A stretch of 64,000 nucleotides of DNA from Verrucomicrobia bacterium LP2A (GTDB taxonomy: Bacteria > Verrucomicrobiota > Verrucomicrobiia > Methylacidiphilales > Methylacidiphilaceae): NCBI GenBank assembly GCA_000526255.1, contig JAFS01000001.1, positions 868,001 to 932,000 of the forward strand, read 5' to 3'. The notes beneath the pieces are model-generated. The model made no database searches and was not told the origin of the DNA. It worked only from the letters and a program-made list of their open reading frames with translations. Position 1 is the first letter of the stretch. Every line of letters starts with the position of its first letter. Below, piece by piece: positions 1 to 7,914 of this stretch. A program made the position numbers and the translations under genes.

Positions 1-1
1 C

Positions 2-85
2 CCCCGGCCGCTCAGCCACGTGATGAGCGCAAACGTCGGGTTTGGCGGCTCCAACTCCACTCTGGTCTTTTCGTCTCATGGTTGA
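2..85 (+). CDS. Beta-ketoacyl synthase, C-terminal end only
   Basis: Frame 2 is open from the window edge to a TGA at 83-85 and encodes a tail containing MSANVGFGGSNSTLVF. This closely matches the C-terminal glycine-rich signature of FabF-type ketoacyl synthases (consensus like NSFGFGGTNATLVF). The rest of the gene lies outside the window. Its stop overlaps the ATG of the next gene (ATGGTTGA), so the two are probably translationally coupled and may work as a synthase pair. The fragment is short, but the motif is specific. Confidence 0.75.
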   Translation, partial: PRPLSHVMSANVGFGGSNSTLVFSSHG

Positions 86-1136
86 TCGCCTCCTTCTCCA
101 TGCGCGTGCGGTTGGCGTGGTTTCTCCCGCAGGCTTCGGGGCCGAAAGCCTCATCCAGCGGACCCCGCCCAAGGAGCATGCCATGCAACTCTCTTCTTCC
201 CCGTCCAGGAGCTTCCCCATCTTCGCGGTCGATCGATCCCATCCCCGATGGCGCACATGGGCGGAAGAGCCGCGGCTTCGCCGCGCCGGCGGCCTGGCGC
301 AATTCCTTCTCGAGGCGATCCAGCAGGCGCTTGCGGGGATCGATGAGCCATCGAGACAGCGCATGGGGCTCATCGCGGTCCTCAACAACGGGAGCATCGC
401 CCATATTGCACGCTTCTTCTCCGGCTATCGAAGCCAGGGGCGACGATTTGCCAGCCCCCTTCTCTTTCCCGAAACCGTTTACAACGCGGCAACCAGCCAC
501 GCGGCAGCCGTACTCGGGCTCGGCGGTCCTAGTTGCTCGCTCGTCGGCGATGAATCCGCCTGGATTGAAGGGCTCCGCATGGCAAGGGTCTGGCTTGAGC
601 TCGGGCACGCATCCACAGTGCTTCTCGCTGCATCCGAAGAGATTACCACTGCGAGCCTAGCCGCCTTTCAGTGCGCCGGCTGGCTTCGCGGCTCTCGTCC
701 CTTTCGACCTGCGGAGGGCGCGGTTGCCCTCCTTCTGACCGTCCAACCGGAAAGCGCCCTCTTTGCTCTCGAAGCAGCACCGATCAGCCTCCCCTATACG
801 AGCCGAAAGGAGCTGCTTCCGGTTGCCGCCCGACTCGCCCGAAAGATGCCGACGCATCTTCCCGTCTACCCGACGGCCCAAGGCTCCTGGCTCGGTCCGC
901 TCGAAAAGGCCGTGCTCGGTTCCCACCCTGTAGCGGAACCCTACCCATACCTCGGAGAAGCCTTCCCGGTTTCCTCCGGATGGCAGACGATCCGCGCCGC
1001 CACCCTTCTCTCCGAAGGGCGACCGGAAATCCTCGTTCCGATTTGGGGCAGCAGCCATCAGCTTTCGTGGCTCCATCTCCGACTCGTCCGACGCGGCCGG
1101 CTCCCCATCCCGCCGCTGGGCCGATCAGAAGCATGA
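78..1136 (+). CDS. Beta-ketoacyl synthase-like protein lacking the catalytic Cys
   Basis: A 352-residue protein of thiolase-fold KS type. Residues 8-25 resemble the KS N-terminus (AVGVVSPAGFGAES), and residues 149-185 resemble the nucleophile region (GGPSCSLVGDESAW, then LGHASTVLLAASEE). Aligned by eye, the usual Cys position holds Glu159, and neither the HGT nor the GH histidine motif is recognisable, so condensation activity is unlikely. Chain-length-factor subunits of type II polyketide systems also lack this Cys, and the tight overlap with a real KS end upstream fits such a partner role (inference). I chose the ATG at 78 over the one at 183, which has a better ribosome site (AAGGAG), because the KS-like N-terminus lies between them. 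Confidence 0.7.
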   Translation: MVDRLLLHARAVGVVSPAGFGAESLIQRTPPKEHAMQLSSSPSRSFPIFAVDRSHPRWRTWAEEPRLRRAGGLAQFLLEAIQQALAGIDEPSRQRMGLIAVLNNGSIAHIARFFSGYRSQGRRFASPLLFPETVYNAATSHAAAVLGLGGPSCSLVGDESAWIEGLRMARVWLELGHASTVLLAASEEITTASLAAFQCAGWLRGSRPFRPAEGAVALLLTVQPESALFALEAAPISLPYTSRKELLPVAARLARKMPTHLPVYPTAQGSWLGPLEKAVLGSHPVAEPYPYLGEAFPVSSGWQTIRAATLLSEGRPEILVPIWGSSHQLSWLHLRLVRRGRLPIPPLGRSEA

Positions 1137-1158
1137 TCACGACCGAAAGTGCTCTCCT

Positions 1159-2253
1159 TCACGATGCCCGCCCTTCGCTGCTTTCCTGCCGATCCGTCGC
1201 CACGTCCCCAACGGAAGACGCGGGAATCGACCCGCGCGAAGACAGGGGAGAAACCGAAGAACGGAGCGAGGAAGAGACGGCGATCCAGCTGTCGGGACTC
1301 GGCTCAGAGCCCGCCTCCTCGATCGCACGCAAGACCCGCTCCTCCGTCATGATCCAGCGGCCCGGGCGATAGAGAGGGTAATCGTCCCTCCATGCGCTCG
1401 GAGTCAGGTTGATGGTCGCCAGGTTCGCTCCCGCCCGGAGCGCCCGCACATACCCGGAAGCGTGGCAGAGGTTCAAGGCGCTCACGGCCGGGATCACCCA
1501 GTGAGGCGAGGAGAGCCGGAGGATGGCGACCGCGTTGAGCGTTCGTTCGAGATCCGCCGCCTGCGCCCCAGAAAGAGGGGTCCCTTCGCCAGGAATGAAT
1601 GGGCTCACGCTGCACCCGGCGAGCGGCAGCGAGCAGAGCAGGTCGAGCGTCTCTGCCGCCCGGTCCGGAGTCTCCTCCGGCAGTCCATGGATCCAGCCCG
1701 AGGAGACGCTCCAACCCGTTTGCGCAAGATACCGGATCGCCTCGAGCCGCCGCTCGAGCGTGCCCGGGCACCGCAGGAGCCGATAGTGCGCGGCATCTCC
1801 CGTTTCGATCTTCAGGATATAACCCCGCGCCCCCGCCTGCTTGAGCTCGTCGTAGAGACGAAGATCGAAGGTTCCAAGGCAGGCGCTGATGCCCAGACGG
1901 CTCTCATTCGCCAGCTCTTCGATCACCGGCAGCACGACCTCCCGCAGGACGACGGGATCCTCCCCGGCCTGGAAATTGAGATCCGTGACCGATGCCGGCA
2001 GACCTTCCCCGATCACCCGCCGAACGGCGTCTCGCGCCAAGCGGAATCGGCGAAGAGCCCCGTTGTCCCGACGCATTCCACAATAGGCGCAGTTCTGCCG
2101 ACAGAAGTTACCGACCTCGATCACCCCACGAACAAACACCCGTCTGCCGAAGACCGCCTTGCGAGTCGATTCCGCTCGATCCCAGAGCGCGCGTTGCGCG
2201 TCGGATCGCGCCTCCAGCGCCTCTCTTCTCCAGCCCGACTCCGCCGTTCTCAT
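1159..2253 (-). CDS. HydE/PylB-like radical SAM protein (biotin synthase family)
   Basis: A radical SAM protein with the CxxxCxxC cluster motif CRQNCAYC at about residues 51-58, followed by GMRRDN, a GED motif and a TIM-barrel pattern ending in a NLTPS segment. The text around the cysteines is very close to HydE, the maturase of [FeFe]-hydrogenase; PylB and BioB are relatives. No HydF, HydG or hydrogenase gene lies nearby, so the substrate is open. I used ATG 2253. A TTG at 2319 would add 22 residues from an AT-rich stretch (about 2290-2330) that looks more like promoter than coding DNA. The last ~35 residues are Ser-rich and not conserved-looking. The gene is convergent with the KS-like gene. 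Confidence 0.7.
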   Translation of the reverse strand: MRTAESGWRREALEARSDAQRALWDRAESTRKAVFGRRVFVRGVIEVGNFCRQNCAYCGMRRDNGALRRFRLARDAVRRVIGEGLPASVTDLNFQAGEDPVVLREVVLPVIEELANESRLGISACLGTFDLRLYDELKQAGARGYILKIETGDAAHYRLLRCPGTLERRLEAIRYLAQTGWSVSSGWIHGLPEETPDRAAETLDLLCSLPLAGCSVSPFIPGEGTPLSGAQAADLERTLNAVAILRLSSPHWVIPAVSALNLCHASGYVRALRAGANLATINLTPSAWRDDYPLYRPGRWIMTEERVLRAIEEAGSEPSPDSWIAVSSSLRSSVSPLSSRGSIPASSVGDVATDRQESSEGRAS

Positions 2254-2362
2254 CTCACGCAGAGTCGGACGCCCCTTGCTATCGTCAGCGACAACATAAT
2301 ATACACAAAAAGGTTGCAAACTTTTTCTTGATCCAGGGAATTGGCACCATCAGGCTTCTCCC

Positions 2363-2791
2363 ATGCGATCCAGAGTGGCTGTGGCTTCGAGCTCGCTTGT
2401 TCTGATGGGAGCGATCGGCGCGGCATGGCTCCTAACGACATTCCTTCCGGCCCGCGTCCTGGCCAGCAGCACCTCCGCAACCGAATCCTCCCCAGAATGG
2501 ACCACCACGCATTCGGGCGAGCCAAGCGCCACTTCTACGCCAAAAGCGCCCGCCAAGCCCCCGCAGAAGAATGGAACCGCCACCAGCCCCCAGACAAGCC
2601 GGAAACGTCCAGCCGCGCAAGCCAAGGGGAGCGGCTCCGCAGCGACCCAACCCTCCCGTAAAAGCGACCAAGCAGAGAAAGTCGCCAAGCCTGAGCCGAT
2701 CGGAATTCAACTCGAAAAGCTCTTCCGGGGGATCGGTGCCGACCTCGAGGAATTTTTCGTAGGCACGCGCACCGTCGACAAGGACGATTGA
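2363..2791 (+). CDS. Small secreted protein with C-terminal GADLEEFF motif
   Basis: A 142-residue protein. Residues 1-35 form a signal peptide (charged start, hydrophobic stretch, then LASS). Residues 36-105 are a low-complexity Ser/Thr/Pro/Lys linker, and residues 112-137 form a compact segment containing EKLFRGIGADLEEFFVGTRTV. I do not recognise the family. The same C-terminal motif recurs just downstream in a damaged copy (2876-3238), which argues that it is real and selected. Secretion to the periplasm or surface is predicted; the function is unknown. The gene is divergent from the radical SAM gene across an AT-rich gap. Confidence 0.6.
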   Translation: MRSRVAVASSSLVLMGAIGAAWLLTTFLPARVLASSTSATESSPEWTTTHSGEPSATSTPKAPAKPPQKNGTATSPQTSRKRPAAQAKGSGSAATQPSRKSDQAEKVAKPEPIGIQLEKLFRGIGADLEEFFVGTRTVDKDD

Positions 2792-2875
2792 GCCTTCGCG
2801 GCTGCGTGATTTCTGGCCGCGGGGAAAAGCCGGAGCTCCGCGGTGGCACGACCTTCTATCCCATTCGCAAGCCGC

Positions 2876-3238
2876 ATGCGATCCGCTTTTTCCATCGGAA
2901 GCAGACCTGCGAACGGTTAGCACACTCCATCCTTGAGCGGGACGATCGCCGCCCAATCCAAAGTCAGCAGAGTAGCGAAGCACTCCTCCAAGGACGGCCC
3001 AAAATCAAAAAAGGCGAGCAGGCCCAAATCGTTCGGGAGCGAGGTGGAGAAGACCTTTCTCGGGGTCGGAGCAGACCTGGAAGAGTTCTTCACGGAAAAG
3101 CGAACCGTGTGGATACGCGGTTCTCTCCGCGAGGCGATCCCAGCCTCATGGGAAGATCGGCAGCGCCCGAGAGGGGCAGGGGGTGTCAAAAGAGAGGTGT
3201 CGTCCGCGTTGGCATGGCCGAACGCGAATTCGCCTTGA
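2876..3238 (+). pseudogene. Damaged paralogue of the GADLEEFF secreted protein
   Basis: Starting at ATG 2876 the frame begins MRSAFSIG, like the intact neighbour (MRSRVAV). It hits an in-frame TAG at 2918-2920 and then continues open to 3238. The later part contains VEKTFLGVGADLEEFFTEKRTV, matching the motif of the gene at 2363-2791 in 12 of 16 core positions (GxGADLEEFFxxxRTV). A TTG at 2933 could start a version without signal peptide. The 3' end overlaps the convergent gene at 3186. The simplest reading is a tandem duplicate inactivated by a nonsense codon; use of a downstream start cannot be excluded. Confidence 0.45.
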
Positions 3239-3818
3239 CCGCTCTCACCCGACTCACGCGCTGAACCGACCCGCTCCGGCTCATCGTCCGGACGGGAGTC
3301 GCCCGCCTCACGCCCTGGGCTGACGCCACCCGATAGGCTCCCGGAGTGGCAGCATCCTGGCCAACAAATCGGTAGTGCTGGATGCCGGCATACTCCTTCG
3401 GCCAGACATTCCAGAGGGAAGCGGGCTGGCGGAAGTCGGAATACCAATTTCCGCGGTAAAACACCTCGATATGGCCGTAGTGGCTCCTCTTTCTCGGAAG
3501 AAGGATCCGCACGTCGTAGTTCCTCGGGTGAACGCTGGCCGAGCTCTTCATGTAGCAGCCGGTCTTCAACAGCGGCCCTCCGTACTCCTTGGCGTAGTCC
3601 CGACGCTCAAGCTTCTTGCCGGTCAGCTCCTCCACAGCCACGCGCACCGCTCGCGCGCACATCCCGTGGGAGTGCTTCTGCTTCGGCAAGGCCCGCTCGA
3701 ACGCCTTGGGATTCGGGGTCGCGGGCAAGGTGGAAACGGCCACAGCGCGCTGGGCATAACCCGCTGCAGCAACAGAAAAGACGATTGCGCCGCTGAGGAG
3801 AAGCTTGGACAGACCCAT
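3186..3818 (-). CDS. Secreted CHAP/amidase-like cysteine peptidase candidate
   Basis: From ATG 3818 the product is 210 residues with a clear signal peptide (MGLSKLLLSGAIVFSVAAAG). The mature part has Cys54 in an HGMCARAVR context at a helix start and His116 in YGHIEVFY, followed by WYSDFRQ around residue 128. This Cys-then-His layout with a GHIEV strand and an SDF.Q segment is typical of CHAP/NlpC-like cell-wall amidases, including phage and T6SS effectors. Peptidoglycan cleavage in the periplasm is inferred, not shown. The C-terminal 50 residues are rich in Arg, Ser and Val. An upstream in-frame start at 3881 would hide the signal peptide, so I rejected it. Confidence 0.6.
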   Translation of the reverse strand: MGLSKLLLSGAIVFSVAAAGYAQRAVAVSTLPATPNPKAFERALPKQKHSHGMCARAVRVAVEELTGKKLERRDYAKEYGGPLLKTGCYMKSSASVHPRNYDVRILLPRKRSHYGHIEVFYRGNWYSDFRQPASLWNVWPKEYAGIQHYRFVGQDAATPGAYRVASAQGVRRATPVRTMSRSGSVQRVSRVRAVKANSRSAMPTRTTPLF

Positions 3819-3990
3819 ATTGGGTACAGGGTTATGCCGAAAAGAAGGCTTCTGAGCAAGATTTTTCTCTTTCCTTCGCATTTAGGCCGCGGCTGGCTCT
3901 GCCCCTCACAGCGATTGGTCTCGCCGCCATCGGTTGCGACTGCTAAGGACTCTTCTGTCCGCGGTTCCGCGGGTTTTAGGTCGAGAGGCG

Positions 3991-5535
3991 ATGACACGGA
4001 ATCAGGTGAACCGGGAACCCCACGCTCGATCGGGACGGATCACCCCCTCCCCTTCTGCACCTTTCCGCGCGAACGGCGTCTCCGTGGTCCGAACCCCGTT
4101 CCCCGACGCGACGGCTTTGTGGAGGGCATGGAAACGCACGGCGACTCGATTTGCGGAAGAACCGGCTCTGCTCCCCCTGGAATCTGAACGGTGGATCTCC
4201 TTTCGCGAGATCGACTCGGCGGCGCAAGAGCTCGCGCGAGATCATCTATCCGGCCTTCGAAACGCCCGTGTCGCCTTCTCCCTGCCGAACGAACCGGAGT
4301 GGATCGAGACCTTCCTCGCCTGCCAGGCGGCGGGTGCCGCGGCCATGCCGCTCGACACAGAGCTCCCATCGGAGGAGCTCGCCTCGGCGGCTTGTCGGCT
4401 CGGTGCCTCGGTCCTCTGGACATCGAATGGCTTGCAGCGGCTCGTTCCCCGCTGTCGACGTCGCGGGGTCGGCGGGACCGCACTCGTCAAGATCACTTCG
4501 GGAAGCCGGGGAGAAGCCGCTTCCCTTCCCTTCTCCGCGGAAGCCATGATCGAGGACGGGCGGAACACCTCCTCCGCCATGGGCACGAGCGAAAAGGACC
4601 GGGCCCTGGCTCTCCTCCCCTTCGGCCACTCTTATGCGCTCGGGAGCTTGGTCCTGCCCTTCCTGCTTCGGGGCATGCGCCTCATCTCGGCCAAGGAATT
4701 TCTGGTGAGCCAGATCCCGGTCTGGATCCAAAGGCACGAAATCACCTTCTTCCCCTCGGTCCCGGACATCTGGCGCGCCTTGGGGCAGCTGCCGGGCCCC
4801 TTCTCCCTTCCCTCTCTCCAAATCGCCGTTTCCGCCGGTGCGGTCCTGCCGGCCGAAACGGCGCGGCGCATCCAGGAACGCTTTTCCGTAAAGATCCACA
4901 GCCTCTACGGCTCCTCGGAAACCGGGAGCATCAGCTACGACGGGTCGGGAGACGCCACCCTCGAGGGTCGCTCCGTCGGAACCGCCCTTCCCCGCGTATC
5001 GGTGGCGATCACGCGCGCTCGACGAGTCTCCGTTTTCAGCCGGGCCCTTTACGGTCGGTACGGCCGGCGCAAGCGCGTCACCCTTCCCGACCTCGCCCAA
5101 TGGACCGAGCTCGGGGAGATCTGCTTGCTTGGTCGGGCCGACCGGGTCGTGACGATGGGCGGCCGCAAAATCCATCCAGCGGAGGTCGAAGCCCTTTTGC
5201 GCCGACTCCCCTCGGTGACTGACGCCCATGTCCGCGCGGTGCGCAGCCGATCCCGAAACTACCTGATTGCCGCTGCGGAAAGCCCGAAGAGCTCAAGCGA
5301 GCTGCTGCAGCTGCTTGCGGGGATTACCCCGGAATGGAAGATCCCGCGCCTCCTCCTCTGCTTTCCGGAGCTTCCGCGCAATGCACGAGGGAAAGTGGAG
5401 GAACAATCGCTCCAGGCGCTCTTCCGGGATGCCTATCCAGCATTGGCGTTACCCAAGGCGAGCAAGATCCGACCTCCGGCAACGGGGTTATCCGACTCCC
5501 GGATCGAGACGGAAAACTCCGCCAGCCTGCCGTAA
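3991..5535 (+). CDS. AMP-dependent acyl-CoA/acyl-ACP synthetase (ANL family)
   Basis: A 514-residue adenylate-forming enzyme. It shows the Ser/Gly-rich ATP loop (KITSGSRGEAASLPF, about residue 165), the adenine motif YGSSETGSISYDG (about residue 305), the hinge and C-terminal region with GRADRVVTMGGRKIHPAEVE, and a terminal GKVE lysine. It would activate a carboxylic acid as acyl-adenylate and load it on CoA or a carrier protein. Together with the KS pair upstream and the FabZ-like gene opposite, it suggests an acyl-chain building pathway such as those for aryl polyenes (inference). ATG 3991 is preceded by a GAGAGGC ribosome site. The 3' end overlaps the convergent dehydratase gene by about 100 bp. 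Confidence 0.8.
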   Translation: MTRNQVNREPHARSGRITPSPSAPFRANGVSVVRTPFPDATALWRAWKRTATRFAEEPALLPLESERWISFREIDSAAQELARDHLSGLRNARVAFSLPNEPEWIETFLACQAAGAAAMPLDTELPSEELASAACRLGASVLWTSNGLQRLVPRCRRRGVGGTALVKITSGSRGEAASLPFSAEAMIEDGRNTSSAMGTSEKDRALALLPFGHSYALGSLVLPFLLRGMRLISAKEFLVSQIPVWIQRHEITFFPSVPDIWRALGQLPGPFSLPSLQIAVSAGAVLPAETARRIQERFSVKIHSLYGSSETGSISYDGSGDATLEGRSVGTALPRVSVAITRARRVSVFSRALYGRYGRRKRVTLPDLAQWTELGEICLLGRADRVVTMGGRKIHPAEVEALLRRLPSVTDAHVRAVRSRSRNYLIAAAESPKSSSELLQLLAGITPEWKIPRLLLCFPELPRNARGKVEEQSLQALFRDAYPALALPKASKIRPPATGLSDSRIETENSASLP

Positions 5536-5858
5536 ACGCGTTCCCGCTTGACCTCAACGGTGAGCGTCTGGCCGGGCAGGGCGGCCTGCTTGAATTGGAA
5601 TCCAAGGATCTGCGCGAGCAGGAGGGGCTGCGGCTCTGCCAGGCCGAGAAGTTCCGACCAGAGGCAGCCTGCCGTCTGCGCCCCGCATTCGACCAGAAGG
5701 ACTCCGGGAAAGACCGCCCGGCCGGGAAAATGATCGGCAAAGACGGGGAGGGAAGGGTCGAGAAATGTCTTCGCGCGGGCGCGCGCTCCCTCCCGATCGA
5801 TCTCGACCTCGTCGATCCACGTAAATCCGGGGCCGTGCGGCAACTGGGGGGAGCTCAC
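5433..5858 (-). CDS. FabZ-like 3-hydroxyacyl-ACP dehydratase
   Basis: A 141-residue hot-dog-fold protein of normal FabZ length. The active-site segment reads FADHFPGRAVFPGVLLVE, corresponding to GHFPGxPVMPGVL.IE in FabZ, with the catalytic His and the acidic residue retained. It should dehydrate 3-hydroxyacyl-ACP intermediates. The GTG start at 5858 overlaps the TGA of the upstream secreted-protein gene (GTGA), which indicates translational coupling. The long open frame that extends upstream to 6308 is antisense noise. The 3' end overlaps the convergent ANL gene. It is either housekeeping or a partner of the KS/ANL genes nearby; the second is favoured by position. Confidence 0.75.
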   Translation of the reverse strand: MSSPQLPHGPGFTWIDEVEIDREGARARAKTFLDPSLPVFADHFPGRAVFPGVLLVECGAQTAGCLWSELLGLAEPQPLLLAQILGFQFKQAALPGQTLTVEVKRERVYGRLAEFSVSIRESDNPVAGGRILLALGNANAG

Positions 5859-6355
5859 GAGCGAACGGTGATAGCTAAGGCGGGCAAGCCGCTTCGCCCT
5901 GCTGTGGGCCGGCGCGGCCTCGGCAGGAGCGTTCCGCTTGCCGAACGGAGAACCAAGACCGTGAAGCGCTGCCCGTGGAGAGTAACGCCGATGTCGTCGC
6001 CGCGGATCCAGCTGCCGGGAAGATGCCTGGGTGCCAGCACCGCAATCGCATCTCCTCCCCGCCGGCACGCTTCCTGCGCAAGGCGATGGAATGGATGATG
6101 GGAGAGCCCGACCGTCTCGAAGGAACGGAGCACTCCCAGGACGCGATAGGGCCTTCGCGGCATGCGAGACCAGACCGGCACATCCTTCCCCCCGATCTGG
6201 TAGACGGCCAGAATCCGGGCCCCCGCCTCCGGGGGAGGAGGCTCTCCCTTCCAAGGGTCGTAGGAGACATCTCGAGCCTGGAGGGAGGCGGTAAAAAGGA
6301 GCAGACAACCTGCCAAGAGATGCCCGACGGCGAGAGCCTTTCCTGGGATCCTCAT
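5855..6355 (-). CDS. Secreted protein of unknown function
   Basis: From ATG 6355 the product is 166 residues with a signal peptide (MRIPGKALAVGHLL, hydrophobic to about residue 25, cleavage after SLQA). The mature domain begins DVSYDPWKGEPPPP and has a central alpha/beta-like stretch (RVLGVLRSFETVGL, GGDAIAVLAP, FTVLVLRS). I do not recognise a family. It sits directly upstream of, and overlaps by 4 bases, the FabZ-like gene, so the two are probably co-transcribed. A periplasmic or outer-membrane role linked to the acyl pathway is possible but unproven. Confidence 0.55.
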   Translation of the reverse strand: MRIPGKALAVGHLLAGCLLLFTASLQARDVSYDPWKGEPPPPEAGARILAVYQIGGKDVPVWSRMPRRPYRVLGVLRSFETVGLSHHPFHRLAQEACRRGGDAIAVLAPRHLPGSWIRGDDIGVTLHGQRFTVLVLRSASGTLLPRPRRPTAGRSGLPALAITVRS

Positions 6356-6561
6356 CGATGCATGCTCCGTCTCTATTCCTTCCGGGCTCGCTAGGGTCCT
6401 CCGGGCCTCAAGCCCGCACCCGTTCGCATCCGTTCGCGTCCGTTCATTGGGCAAGCAGGTCGTATGCCGGGAAATGCCAATCACTTCTTACTTGTCAACG
6501 GGCTGCGGCACGGTAGCCTGAAGGAGATTGCAATGCCACAACTAATTCGAGGAGAATCCCT

Positions 6562-7239
6562 ATGAAGAATCGCCCTCTCTTGTCCGCTTGGTCGCTTTTC
6601 TTTTGCGTCGCCTGCCTTCTGACCGCCCCACGAAGCTTCGCTTCTTGGAATCTGCAGGAGACCGTCGGAGAGGCGGCCGCCGTCATTCATCAATTCAAGC
6701 AGGAAGGCAAGATCCCGAAGTCGGTTTTCGAAAAGGCCAAGGGAGTCGCCTTTCTGCGGATGACCAAGGGCGGCCTCGTCATCAGCGGAGAATATGGCCA
6801 TGGGCTCGTCGTCCAGCGTCTGGCGAACGGCGGTTGGTCGGGACCCTCGGCGATCTCGAGCAGTGCGGTGGGGATCGGCGCCCAGATCGGTGGTAGCGAA
6901 ACCAACTACGTTTTCATCTTGAATAGCGAGCACGCCGTCCGGCGCTTTGCCCACGGCGGCAAGGTGCACATGACCGGGGAGATGAGCGGAGTCGCCGGCC
7001 CTCAGAGCGAGCATGACGTCTTCCTGAAGCCCAAGAGCGCGGTCTATGTCTACCGTTCCACCGAAGGACTCTTCGGAGGCATCGCGTTCACCGGGTCGGA
7101 TCTGCGAGAGGCGCCCGACACCAACGAGCGCTATTACCACCGTGCGGTTACGGCGAGCGAAATCCTCTCCGGACAGGTGGCGCCACCCCATCGGGCCCAC
7201 ACCCTGATCGACGCGCTCAGCGCCCCCTATCCCAAATAG
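6562..7239 (+). CDS. SYLF/YSC84-type lipid-binding domain protein, secreted
   Basis: A 225-residue protein with an N-terminal signal peptide (to about residue 27, RSFAS) and a single SYLF (YSC84-like) domain. Typical segments are VFEKAKGVAFL around residue 55, GEYGHGLVV, GPSAISSSAVGIGAQIG and ALSAP near the C-terminus. SYLF domains bind phospholipids; bacterial secreted members are little studied. The ATG at 6562 follows a good AGGAG site about eight bases upstream. It is a stand-alone gene with about 200 bp of upstream DNA that probably holds its promoter. Confidence 0.8.
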   Translation: MKNRPLLSAWSLFFCVACLLTAPRSFASWNLQETVGEAAAVIHQFKQEGKIPKSVFEKAKGVAFLRMTKGGLVISGEYGHGLVVQRLANGGWSGPSAISSSAVGIGAQIGGSETNYVFILNSEHAVRRFAHGGKVHMTGEMSGVAGPQSEHDVFLKPKSAVYVYRSTEGLFGGIAFTGSDLREAPDTNERYYHRAVTASEILSGQVAPPHRAHTLIDALSAPYPK

Positions 7240-7327
7240 CCAACCAAACCAAATAGCCCAATCGCGCCAGCCTCACTTGGGTAGCGGGATACGTTGCCGG
7301 CGAAGGGAAGCGAGCGTTCCAGGCAGC

Positions 7328-7804
7328 TTACGCCTTCTCCAGGAAGGCAACGGCCATCGCGGCCATCCCTTCGCCCCGCCCGGGAAAGCCCATTCCTTCG
7401 TTCGTCGTCGCCTTGATTCCGATTCGGGCGGGCTCAATGCGCAGGGCCTCTCCGACCGCCGCGCGTATCGCCTCCCGATAGGGACCGATTTTTGGAGCCT
7501 CGGCGATCAGCGAGGCGTCGAGGTTCTCGATCCTCCATCCCTTTTCCTGGAGCAGCTCCCGAATCCGCTCCAGGAAAATCAGGCTCGAAGCTCCCTTCCA
7601 TTGCGGATCCGAGTTCGGAAAGAGATGCCCGATATCGCATTCCCCCGCCGCTCCGAGGAGGGCGTCCGCGATGGCATGGAGCAGCACGTCTCCGTCGGAA
7701 TGCCCGAGCAGCCCTTTTCCCGAGGGAATCTCCACCCCCCCCAACACGAGCTTCCTTCCCGTTACCAATCGGTGAGCGTCATAGCCGATTCCGACTCGTC
7801 CCAT
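7328..7804 (-). CDS. ispF: 2-C-methyl-D-erythritol 2,4-cyclodiphosphate synthase
   Basis: A 158-residue protein, the usual IspF length. It begins MGRVGIGYDAHRL with the metal-binding Asp/His pair, then GHSDGDVLLHAI, DIGHLFP, the NLDASLIAEAPKI strand and the C-terminal KATTNEGMGFPGRGEG signature. It cyclises CDP-methylerythritol 2-phosphate to the cyclodiphosphate in the MEP isoprenoid pathway. ispD is not adjacent. ATG 7804 is chosen because residue 1 starts the conserved core; a longer frame upstream is antisense to the neighbouring dehydrogenase. Confidence 0.95.
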   Translation of the reverse strand: MGRVGIGYDAHRLVTGRKLVLGGVEIPSGKGLLGHSDGDVLLHAIADALLGAAGECDIGHLFPNSDPQWKGASSLIFLERIRELLQEKGWRIENLDASLIAEAPKIGPYREAIRAAVGEALRIEPARIGIKATTNEGMGFPGRGEGMAAMAVAFLEKA

Positions 7805-7914
7805 CCCATTCCTTCCGGTTCGCTTCGGTCCCACCCTTGCGCGATCTTCCCGGCTCTCCTGTCGGGGACGCGTGCTCTTTACCGAAGCCTCGATCCGGTC
7901 TATATCGGGAGTCG

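Noticed and set aside
2290-2330. AT-rich stretch as N-terminus of the radical SAM gene (TTG 2319) or as a defined promoter
   Set aside because: Probably regulatory, but no convincing -35/-10 pair for either strand, and the extra residues do not look like the family.
5859-6308. N-terminal extension of the FabZ-like gene
   Set aside because: Overlaps the secreted-protein gene in another frame; FabZ length and the GTGA coupling fit the start at 5858.
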